Assembly (NCBI GenBank): GCA_023301765.1
Contig: JALZUC010000053.1
Span: 1-49,132 of the forward strand
DNA: 49,132 nt
Origin: Akkermansiaceae bacterium
GTDB taxonomy: Bacteria > Verrucomicrobiota > Verrucomicrobiia > Verrucomicrobiales > Akkermansiaceae
Direction of reading: 5' to 3'
The notes under the pieces were generated by a model. It was not told the origin of the DNA and made no database searches. It worked only from the letters and a program-made list of their open reading frames with translations. Every line of letters begins with the position of its first letter. Positions within the stretch are counted from its first letter, which is position 1. Below, piece after piece: positions 16,607 to 22,994 of the stretch. The translations under genes and the position numbers were made by a program.

Positions 16607-17065
16607 ATGAACAAATTAATACCTCTTATTCTTCTGATGATCTCTCCAGGTTCTATGGCTGTGGTCGAGCGGATACCTGCCCAGAAAGCGGCTCCTCAAT
16701 CTGTAATCAAGGTTCTCGGAAAGGTGGTGATCGATAGAGTTCCGGCCAAACCTCTTCAAGAGCGCGTTCATGCTGCGGAAAGCGTCTTTGTGGGCAAGGT
16801 TGTCAATAAAGTGGTAGCTGGGGACTGGGCTCGTGCGGAGCTGGAAGTTTTGACTCCTCTGAAAAATGCCAAAAAAGGAGCTAAAGTGTTAGTGACTTGG
16901 CGTATAAAGATAGCGGGCCAACATCTATTTGATATTAATGAGGGGGCGAAGTATATGGCTCTTTTGAAAGGGAAGCATGAAAAGCGTTATTGGCTGCACG
17001 GAGCAGAATATAAGGGTGAAGAGCAGCTGAGCCAGGTCAAGTCCTTGCTCATTAAGAAAAAGTAA
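16607..17065 (+). CDS. Small exported hypothetical protein (152 aa)
   Basis: From ATG 16607 the protein begins with a clear signal peptide (MNKLIPLILLMISPGSMA); upstream in-frame ATG 16568 would place 13 extra residues before it and is less likely. The mature part contains AAESVFVGKVVNKVVAGDW, ARAELEVLTPLKNAKKGAKV, and GAKYMALLKGKHEKRYW. This pattern (a protein that raises a cost for exported factors: FVGKV, E.L..LKG..) resembles small OB-like secreted domains found as hypothetical proteins, but I cannot name a family. It converges on the HEAT-like gene. Confidence 0.6.
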   Translation: MNKLIPLILLMISPGSMAVVERIPAQKAAPQSVIKVLGKVVIDRVPAKPLQERVHAAESVFVGKVVNKVVAGDWARAELEVLTPLKNAKKGAKVLVTWRIKIAGQHLFDINEGAKYMALLKGKHEKRYWLHGAEYKGEEQLSQVKSLLIKKK

Positions 17066-17121
17066 CCTAATACGGGAAAGTAGACCTTACCCAGTGGTGC
17101 CAATTTATTTTAATGAGAGCC

Positions 17122-17553
17122 TTAGTAGGTAGAGATTTTTGATAGTAAAAGCTGTGCTTTATCGGCTACTATTGGGTCTTTTGAGTGGCTTAGTTTCGTG
17201 ATGAAACGGTGCTCTTTATGCAGTAGCATGTGTAAGCGTTTGTGCCAGGGCTCGGCGTTTTCGTCATTGGGAAGGGTGGAGAATTTAAGAAATAAATCGA
17301 GGATTTCCCCCTGAACGTGAGGCTGAGAGATACCTAGGATATCGACGAGAAAGGGGAATGCTGGCTCAGCTGCTGGCCATACCTGTCCGGAGCAGAGAGC
17401 TACCCACATATCGTGCCCTGCTTTCATGGCTCTAGGGCCTTTTCTTGAGGCAAGGGCTTCTAGGATACGAGGTAATTGCTTCTTTGATGAAGGGGCAATT
17501 TTATATTCCGCCCATGGTATATTCCGTAATTTCATCCACATTGCATCCGCCAT
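17122..17553 (-). CDS. HEAT-like helical repeat protein (143 aa)
   Basis: The sequence WMKLRNIPWAEYKIAPSSKK, ILEALASRKGPRAMKAGHDM, WPAAEPAFPFLVDILG follows a pattern seen in bacterial HEAT-repeat proteins (W..L.HAYG..., LR.L.S.D...R..A...L, G.V..AT..A.PFL). Such proteins are mostly uncharacterised and often accessory. The open frame extends to GTG 17619, but that codon lies inside the sulfatase terminator, so ATG 17553 is the better start. It lies downstream of the sulfatase on the same strand but beyond its terminator. Confidence 0.6.
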   Translation of the reverse strand: MADAMWMKLRNIPWAEYKIAPSSKKQLPRILEALASRKGPRAMKAGHDMWVALCSGQVWPAAEPAFPFLVDILGISQPHVQGEILDLFLKFSTLPNDENAEPWHKRLHMLLHKEHRFITKLSHSKDPIVADKAQLLLSKISTY

Positions 17554-17606
17554 GTGGTGATGGGTAGCAGAGAGTGGGGTGTCTGCCGAGTAGGAATATG
17601 GGGTAT

Positions 17607-17636
17607 AAAAAAGAGGCACTCGGAGATGAGTGCCTC
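17607..17636 (-). terminator. Strong intrinsic terminator of the sulfatase gene
   Basis: A perfect 9-bp stem GAGGCACTC/GAGTGCCTC (17613-17621 and 17628-17636) with a six-base loop. On the minus strand it is followed directly by six T (complement of 17607-17612). It lies 25 bp beyond the sulfatase stop. It also rules out the GTG at 17619 as start of the next gene. Confidence 0.9.
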
Positions 17637-17660
17637 ATGAATTTTTGGTCGTAACTGGTG

Positions 17661-19007
17661 TTATTTACGGTGTATGGAGAATACTTTACCAGTTGGTTCT
17701 TTGGGGAGTGTAGCTTGCCAGTCTTTGATGCTTTGGATTAGTTTGGCAGTGATTTCTGGTTTTGATTTAGCGAGGTTGTGCTCTTCCTTGTAGTCTGTGG
17801 CTATATTGTAGAGGGCTGGTTTTTTAAGGTTTGGAGTGGTGAGTAGTTTCCATTGTCCTTGGACGGTGGCCCATTTTTCATTTTTTCGACCAATACCTTC
17901 CCAGAAGAGGGGTTTTTCTCTGATGGGCATTTTTTTGCCTTTTAGAACTGCAGTGATGTTGAGGCCGTCTGGTTGGTAGTCTTCTGGTAGGGGGGCTTCG
18001 GCGATTGCGCAGAATGTGGGTAGTAGGTCTACGGCGGAGATTAATGATTCATTGTCTACTGCTCCAGCGGCGATGTGTTGTGGCCAGCGTGCTAGGAACG
18101 GAACGCCTATGCCGCCTTCTTTGATGCTTGCTTTACGGCCAGCTCTGCCACCTGTGGTGCCTACAGCAGCAGCTGTTCCCCAGCCAGCTCCTGTAGCAGA
18201 ATCATATTTAAGTTCTGCTACGCCGTCGGTAGCACCAGTTCCGGCCGGGCCATTGTCTGAGCTAAAGATGACGAGGGTGTTTTCGGTGAGGCCTAGGCGA
18301 TCAAGTGTATTTAAAATATCACCTATGCGATCGTCTGCATGTGAGAGTACTGAGGCGTATATCTGTTCATTTCTATTAAGGTTACGGAAGCGGTGTTCAA
18401 ACCTAGGGATGGTGTGAAATGGTGTGTGTGGCTCGTGCACCCAGACGTTAATAAAGAATGGTTTCTGGAGTTTTACACTTTCCTCGATGAATTTGGTGGT
18501 TCTCATGGCATCATTGTACCATGGCATTTGTTCGCCGGAGCAGTTAAAGGAGCCGTAATCATCATAGCCGTATTCACCGGGTGTTGGTGAGTCTGGAATC
18601 ATGTTATTAGAGAGGTGCCATTTACCGTAATGGGCTGTGCGGTAGCCAGAGTTTTTGAGTATTTTGGCCATAAATGGTGCGTCGAGGCTAAGCCAGTCTG
18701 GCATACCTCGTGCTTTATTACTGGAAACTGCGGCAAAGTGGCCTGCTATGCTGTGTCTGGACGGGAATTGGCCAGTCATCACCGCAGCACGGCTGGGAGA
18801 GCAGACCCCACTGGCGACGGTGAACCTTTGGAAGTCCGTGCCCTCTTTAGCAATACGATCTATGTTAGGTGTTTTTATATATGGGTGATTACGGCAGCTT
18901 AGGTCACCCCACCCCCAGTCATCGCTGAAGATGAAGATGATGTTAGGTTTTGTCTCTGCACATATAGTGGTGATGAGAATAAAGAGGATAATGATGGGTT
19001 TTTTCAT
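17661..19007 (-). CDS. Exported sulfatase
   Basis: A 448-residue alkaline-phosphatase-superfamily sulfatase with signal peptide (LFILITTICAE). Metal ligands appear in FSDDWGWGD (Asp29, Asp30), and GVCSPSRAAVMTGQ holds Cys69, which would be converted to formylglycine (CxPxR type). Later marks are AHYGKWHL and FSSDNGP. It should cleave sulfate esters, perhaps of algal or host polysaccharides, outside the inner membrane; the substrate cannot be read. No formylglycine-generating enzyme lies in the window. It is 38 bp downstream of the TRIC-channel gene on the same strand and followed by a strong terminator. Confidence 0.93.
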   Translation of the reverse strand: MKKPIIILFILITTICAETKPNIIFIFSDDWGWGDLSCRNHPYIKTPNIDRIAKEGTDFQRFTVASGVCSPSRAAVMTGQFPSRHSIAGHFAAVSSNKARGMPDWLSLDAPFMAKILKNSGYRTAHYGKWHLSNNMIPDSPTPGEYGYDDYGSFNCSGEQMPWYNDAMRTTKFIEESVKLQKPFFINVWVHEPHTPFHTIPRFEHRFRNLNRNEQIYASVLSHADDRIGDILNTLDRLGLTENTLVIFSSDNGPAGTGATDGVAELKYDSATGAGWGTAAAVGTTGGRAGRKASIKEGGIGVPFLARWPQHIAAGAVDNESLISAVDLLPTFCAIAEAPLPEDYQPDGLNITAVLKGKKMPIREKPLFWEGIGRKNEKWATVQGQWKLLTTPNLKKPALYNIATDYKEEHNLAKSKPEITAKLIQSIKDWQATLPKEPTGKVFSIHRK

Positions 19008-19045
19008 ATAGCTGGGTGTGGTGGCTGGATTATGGTGTTTAGTAG

Positions 19046-19663
19046 CTATGGTCTAGAGGGGCGTAGGGGCTGGTAGGTCCAGTTAAATGTAACGGCGAGG
19101 ATACGTAATACCGTTACTAGGAGGATACTTGTGACCATGGGTAGTGGCGATGGTAATTGTGCAGCAGAGCCTAAGACGTAGACCCAGGCGCCAGAAAATG
19201 CGCATGTAGCACAGAGGGGAGATGGTTTGAAAATGCTTGGGATTTCGTTACAGATAACATCGGCGATGACGCCGCCAAATGTGCCGGTAATAGTGCCTAA
19301 GATTACTGCTATAAACCAGGAGCTTTGGTGTTCTAATGCGATTGCGGTGCCTATGGCAGTATAAAGTGCCATAGCTAGTGCATCTGGATAAATGATGAGG
19401 GGTTTGATTTTCGGGAGGTGCTTGGCATAGAATGGTAGTATTAGGCAGATGAGAAATGCGGTGACGGGGTAGTGTGGATTAGCTATCCAGAAGAGTGGGT
19501 GCCGATCTAGAAATAGATCACGTAGAGTGCCGCCACCAAATGCTGCAGCAAAAGCGAGGGTAATACAGCCCACTATGTCCATGCCCGCGCGTGTGGCTAG
19601 CAGGATACCGTAGATGGCGGAGACGATGACGGCCAGAAATTCTAAGGTGACGATTAAGTCCAT
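19046..19663 (-). CDS. TRIC/UPF0126-family membrane protein (YicG-like)
   Basis: A 205-residue protein with about seven membrane segments and the two glycine-rich signatures of the UPF0126/TRIC family: AAFGGGTLRDLFLDRHPLFW in the first repeat and ITGTFGGVIADVICNEIP in the second. Prokaryotic TRIC homologues form trimeric potassium-selective channels; some relatives have been linked to glycine transport, so the permeant is uncertain. The next gene on the same strand is the sulfatase, 38 bp away. Confidence 0.9.
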   Translation of the reverse strand: MDLIVTLEFLAVIVSAIYGILLATRAGMDIVGCITLAFAAAFGGGTLRDLFLDRHPLFWIANPHYPVTAFLICLILPFYAKHLPKIKPLIIYPDALAMALYTAIGTAIALEHQSSWFIAVILGTITGTFGGVIADVICNEIPSIFKPSPLCATCAFSGAWVYVLGSAAQLPSPLPMVTSILLVTVLRILAVTFNWTYQPLRPSRP

Positions 19664-20103
19664 ATTTTTACAGTGTAGAGTTTATTATGTGCGGGTCTGT
19701 GATTTCTATCTAATAGCTTAATAGAATATATAAATTACTGCGGTGGTGGTGCGTGCGGCAGGGAAGGAGGCGTCAGATGAGACAACCTCGGCACTGGAGG
19801 CAAGCAAGCCGGTGCTTTGACGACCTTAGCCGCTTCTGATGAAGTGTTGGGTGTAGTGTATGGATCGGTGTTCATAACTATATAACAAATTGTATGTTCC
19901 TGGATGCATCCACGTTGATAAGCTGGCTTTACCTCAATGTGTCAGCAGAAGACAAATGAGCAAGATTACTTTATTTTGATGCAAAATTCGGCTCTTAGAA
20001 ATCAACCCTAAAATCGCAAGGTAAGGTTTGTTGTTAAAAGGAAGCGTAGAAATAGAAATAAATCATTTCTCGGGCTAGAAATTTTGGTAGTTTTTTTGGT
20101 CTT
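19664..20103. other. Intergenic boundary region, left side of the defence-like island
   Basis: The 440 bases between the TRIC gene and the island hold a decayed rlmD fragment at 19746-19818 (listed separately) and otherwise AT-rich sequence with no gene I can support. Near the right end an inverted repeat (20073-20109) overlaps the stop of the TM effector gene. No integrase, transposase or tRNA is visible here. Confidence 0.6.
19746..19818 (-). pseudogene. Decayed fragment of an rlmD-like gene
   Basis: About 73 bases aligned by eye at roughly 75 percent identity, without gaps, to 23218-23290 inside the intact rlmD gene, in the same orientation. Shared exact blocks are GGCAGGGAAGGAG and CTGGAGGCAAG. 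Translated on the minus strand it reads LLASSAEVVSSDASFPAA, against FLASSAEAIFSDISFPAS in RlmD; upstream of this the frame meets a stop. The conserved frame shows common descent from coding DNA. It sits on the left side of the island while intact rlmD lies on the right. Confidence 0.75.
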
Positions 20104-20109
20104 CTAGCC
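20073..20109. repeat. Inverted repeat at the effector 3' end
   Basis: Perfect 8-bp arms GGCTAGAA (20073-20080) and TTCTAGCC (20102-20109) around a 21-bp AT-rich centre. The right arm contains the stop codon of the TM effector gene. On the minus strand no T run follows, so it is at best a weak terminator; it could also mark the island end. Confidence 0.45.
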
Positions 20110-20730
20110 AAACAGCCCATTTGCAGCAGCAAATACGGTCACCGTTGAAATTGCAAATAATACAAAACACAGTATTACCCATTTAAGTGAGATAATAGAT
20201 TTTTCACAGAAATCCAATTTTTGATTTACAATTACACCAACTCTACGGATTTGGGTGGCGTATTCTTCCTTTGCTAGCTGAAACTCGGGGCCTTCAAGAA
20301 ATCTGTTGAGGTGCTCCTCTGCTAACTGATTTCTCTGTTCGTTGCCAGGACCAAACCAATATGGGAAAAGCACAGTGCTGGTTCCCCCCGGCTCTTTAGG
20401 GCTTAGGCAACTAAGTGCATTCGATACAGATTTATAGACGAAATAGAGTAAGGAAATGAGAATGACTGAGCATATTACAACGGAATATTGCATTCCGTTA
20501 TACGGCAACCAACTGTCTAACTGCGAGAGTTCTAGAGTAATTATATCGATTACCCACTTAGCGAGAAGTATAGTAGCACCGATCAGTGATGTTACGAACA
20601 CGAGAGTGCCTGAAGCCTTCGTATCGAGAAAGCGTATAGTTCTCTGTGCGTTTTCGTATGAAGTAGAGAGGTGAGCCACGGATTCAGAATAGGAATCTTG
20701 ATGTGTAGCTGCTGTATTTTTATCATTCAT
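20104..20730 (-). CDS. PycTM-like transmembrane effector (Pycsar)
   Basis: The 208-residue product from ATG 20730 has an N-terminal helix leading into RTIRFLDTKAS (DTKAS at 36-40), which immediately precedes the first TM segment (41-64). This DxKA-before-TM arrangement is the signature of the Pycsar TM effector family (PycTM). Further TM segments lie at 79-100 and 183-205, with a charged soluble stretch between. Known PycTM proteins are activated by cyclic pyrimidine nucleotides and damage the inner membrane. Start 20730 is 7 bp after the E2-like stop; upstream ATGs 20775 and 20790 would overlap that gene. It is the last gene of the three-gene unit and its base composition is AT-richer than flanking genes. 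Confidence 0.7.
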   Translation of the reverse strand: MNDKNTAATHQDSYSESVAHLSTSYENAQRTIRFLDTKASGTLVFVTSLIGATILLAKWVIDIITLELSQLDSWLPYNGMQYSVVICSVILISLLYFVYKSVSNALSCLSPKEPGGTSTVLFPYWFGPGNEQRNQLAEEHLNRFLEGPEFQLAKEEYATQIRRVGVIVNQKLDFCEKSIISLKWVILCFVLFAISTVTVFAAANGLFG

Positions 20731-20737
20731 ATATGTC

Positions 20738-21229
20738 TCAGTAACCTTGGGGGTTTTCTTTTTTATATTGTTCATAGCCGTCAGTTCCATGTTCCCAATA
20801 TTTCCATTCGTCCGGCCAGCGCGTTAACCCTTTTTTAGTAGCAACCCTATGTCGTGAAATCAGATTAATTGATGCAATAGCTATCCATTCGGAAGCCTCT
20901 TTGATAACTGATTCACGATCTTTACCTAGCCACCCCATATATTTTTTCCATTCAAGGTCAATAACATAGCAAAGTCCGGTTCGATTGCTGTTGTGCCACT
21001 CATCACCTATTTTTATGTAGGGCTCGGAACAATATACTCTTGGTGGATGCTGTCTTAATTCTCTTATGCTTTTTGGTAGAACTATTTTAGTTTGAGCTAG
21101 TCGTGTTCCTAAAGACCAAAAACCTCTTAGTTCTCTGTAGCGACCATTTCTAGAACTGGTAGAATGTGTTAATTTAGAGCACAATTCTTGTTCAAGAGTT
21201 AATTTTGGATTTATTCTCCGCTTAGCCAT
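20738..21229 (-). CDS. E2 (UBC-fold)-like protein with candidate catalytic Cys
   Basis: The 163-residue product reads like the stand-alone prokaryotic E2 group: HPPRVYCSEPYIKIGDEWHN, then SNRTGLCYVIDLEWK, where Cys87 matches the active-site Cys of the G-x-C-L pattern and His79 the upstream His; later WPDEWKYWEHGTDGYEQY resembles their C-terminal W...HG..G..EY motif. Such E2-only proteins (Cap2) are regulators in short type II CBASS. ATG 21229 overlaps the cyclase stop by 8 bases (ATGGCTAA), indicating coupling; the frame extends upstream to 21328, but inside the cyclase gene. No E1 or JAB peptidase is adjacent. I infer it acts on the cyclase, whose last residue is Gly. Remote fold call by eye. 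Confidence 0.65.
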   Translation of the reverse strand: MAKRRINPKLTLEQELCSKLTHSTSSRNGRYRELRGFWSLGTRLAQTKIVLPKSIRELRQHPPRVYCSEPYIKIGDEWHNSNRTGLCYVIDLEWKKYMGWLGKDRESVIKEASEWIAIASINLISRHRVATKKGLTRWPDEWKYWEHGTDGYEQYKKENPQGY

Positions 21230-22667
21230 TATAGTATGGTCGGGTAGAGATGTGTGTAGTGGCATTACAAGCAGAAGTGACCGCAATGGGTTTGGCCTCT
21301 GTTGCACGGTTGTCACGTTCGTTTTCAAGTTGTTTTATGTCTGCAGACTTAAAAATAGTTGATATTTTTTGAGAGACCTTCTTCTCAGAAGGATGAAAAT
21401 GAGACCGATATGATTCATGAATTTTCTCATAGTCATCACTTAATATTACTATTTCTTGAATAGCAGGTGAGATATCACTCATTGCTTGTAGACTCTTGCC
21501 AATACCCATGCCAACGCCCACCAGAAAAGTTTGACCCTCAACTAAAATAGATGAAACATAGACATTACCAGAGCTATTACCATGAGGGTAACCACCTGCG
21601 ACACATTGGGACCAACCTCCACACCCAGCATTGAGTGCACTCTGATGCAGGTCTTCTTCAAAGTCGACCGAGAGACCAATTAGATTCTCTTCTACAGCGA
21701 TTTCATATGATTGTTTATCTGCGTAATTTGCGACGGCATTGAAATTATCTCCTGCCCAAGGAAGTTGCGTGATCATTTCACTATGAGTTTCAGCGAACGA
21801 AGCGGCTTTAATCATGATGGAAACAAATTCTTCAGCAAGTTTAGTCAGTGCAACATCATCATCATAACAGTTTGAAACTCGCTGCGTAAAACCGTCTAAA
21901 TCAGATCTTAGAATCCAGCCCCAGCTAATTTGGGGGTTGTTAAATGTGGGCTTGCCAACTGGAGCTGCTGAAGCGTTTAAAGTAGTTTGATGTTTTAATA
22001 TGTTTTCAAAACTCTTGCTAAGATCTCGGTTCTTAATTTCAGTGATTATATCTGATTGAACACTGAAGTTCTCAGTCAGCACTATGCCATTTAAATTTAC
22101 AGCCAACCAATTACCATTATTCCGTATTTCAAGATGACCGCGTTTGAGGCTTCTATTCTCTTCATTGGTGATGGCGAGCTGTTGGTAAAGACGTTTAGCT
22201 GGGCGATTGGCAGCATTTCCTAGTGAAACGGTTGATTGATCGCCATGTATTGATGGACCATTAACTAATAGCGTTTTTCCGGTATCAGCAATCATTCGCC
22301 AGCCTTTAACTTTTTCACTACTGTCTTTGAACAGCGCCGTGAGGTCAGTATGTAAAGCGCCTGAAAAATTCAATATATTAGAAGTGCCATCGTTAGCGGG
22401 TAGCACAACATGCATTAGGGATCCTTGAATTTCGATAAGGTTGCCGCTATGCTTCTGAACTATATGGTGTATTAAAATAGAAGCACGCGTAACGCTTCTT
22501 AAAAATGATTTAGCGTCATTAGTGCACTCAGCATTTTCATATCTTTTTTCTAAATCTAGTTTTATATAGATGTGCGATAAAGAAGAAGGATAGAATGATT
22601 GTGCTGATGTAGTGCGACTCTCAAAAAACGCACCTATATTCTGGGATCGATTTAATATTAAACTCAT
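21222..22667 (-). CDS. Tandem class III nucleotide cyclase-like protein (PycC-like)
   Basis: The 481-residue chain appears to hold two cyclase-like domains. The first (about 31-165) has HIYIKLDL (Asp38), GNLIEIQGSLMHVVLP where the second metal Asp is replaced by Ser83, and SLGNAANRPAKRL in place of the usual VN.AaRL helix. The second (about 247-400) has WILRSDLDGFT (Asp256, Asp258) and PWAGDNF (Asp307), the expected metal-binding set, but lacks a clear Asn-Arg helix. The halves may therefore complement each other in one active site. A polar tail ends STRPYYNG with Gly as last residue. First gene of a unit with an E2-like and a PycTM-like gene. Product nucleotide cannot be predicted; cCMP or cUMP would fit Pycsar. 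Confidence 0.7.
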   Translation of the reverse strand: MSLILNRSQNIGAFFESRTTSAQSFYPSSLSHIYIKLDLEKRYENAECTNDAKSFLRSVTRASILIHHIVQKHSGNLIEIQGSLMHVVLPANDGTSNILNFSGALHTDLTALFKDSSEKVKGWRMIADTGKTLLVNGPSIHGDQSTVSLGNAANRPAKRLYQQLAITNEENRSLKRGHLEIRNNGNWLAVNLNGIVLTENFSVQSDIITEIKNRDLSKSFENILKHQTTLNASAAPVGKPTFNNPQISWGWILRSDLDGFTQRVSNCYDDDVALTKLAEEFVSIMIKAASFAETHSEMITQLPWAGDNFNAVANYADKQSYEIAVEENLIGLSVDFEEDLHQSALNAGCGGWSQCVAGGYPHGNSSGNVYVSSILVEGQTFLVGVGMGIGKSLQAMSDISPAIQEIVILSDDYEKIHESYRSHFHPSEKKVSQKISTIFKSADIKQLENERDNRATEAKPIAVTSACNATTHISTRPYYNG

Positions 22668-22994
22668 AGATTACTTCTTGCAGTATCTGTGCCATAAGGT
22701 GAGATCTAGCATTCACTTCTTATATGGTTTGATCATTTACAAATGAAAATAAGCTATCGTATGCCTCTGGAAATTGCTCTAGATGCTTATAATATTAGGG
22801 TTCGTCCTACTAAGGGTGAAAAATTATATATATAACATATTGCACATACCATGATCTGTGATTACAATGGCCGGTTATGAGAGTTGTGCCAACTTGTCCC
22901 AACTTGGGTCATTTTGGCTGAGCCTAAATGACACATTTTTATGAATTATCAATACAGCCTTAACTTGCATCTCAATGGTGGAGCTATCGTTGCC
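22668..22994. other. Intergenic region between defence-like operon and rlmD
   Basis: 327 AT-rich bases upstream of the cyclase gene and downstream of rlmD, both on the minus strand; the operon promoter must lie here. TATAAG-like boxes occur near 22709-22714 and 22787-22792 (minus), but I see no well-spaced -35. The direct repeat CCAACTTG occurs twice (22889-22896 and 22899-22906), next to an imperfect palindrome at 22908-22932. No gene is supported. Confidence 0.5.
22908..22932. repeat. Imperfect 25-bp palindrome with adjacent direct repeat
   Basis: Arms GTCATTT/AAATGAC, then one T:T mismatch, then GGC/GCC around TGA. Immediately left lie two copies of CCAACTTG, the second within the near-palindrome CCCAACTTGGG. 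No T run follows on the minus strand, so it is not an obvious rlmD terminator; an operator or the right boundary of the island are possible readings. Confidence 0.5.

Noticed and set aside
21230-21328. Extended N-terminus of the E2-like protein inside the cyclase gene
   Set aside because: It would overlap the cyclase frame by more than 100 bases, and the segment has no conserved features; ATG 21229 gives a normal 8-base coupling overlap.
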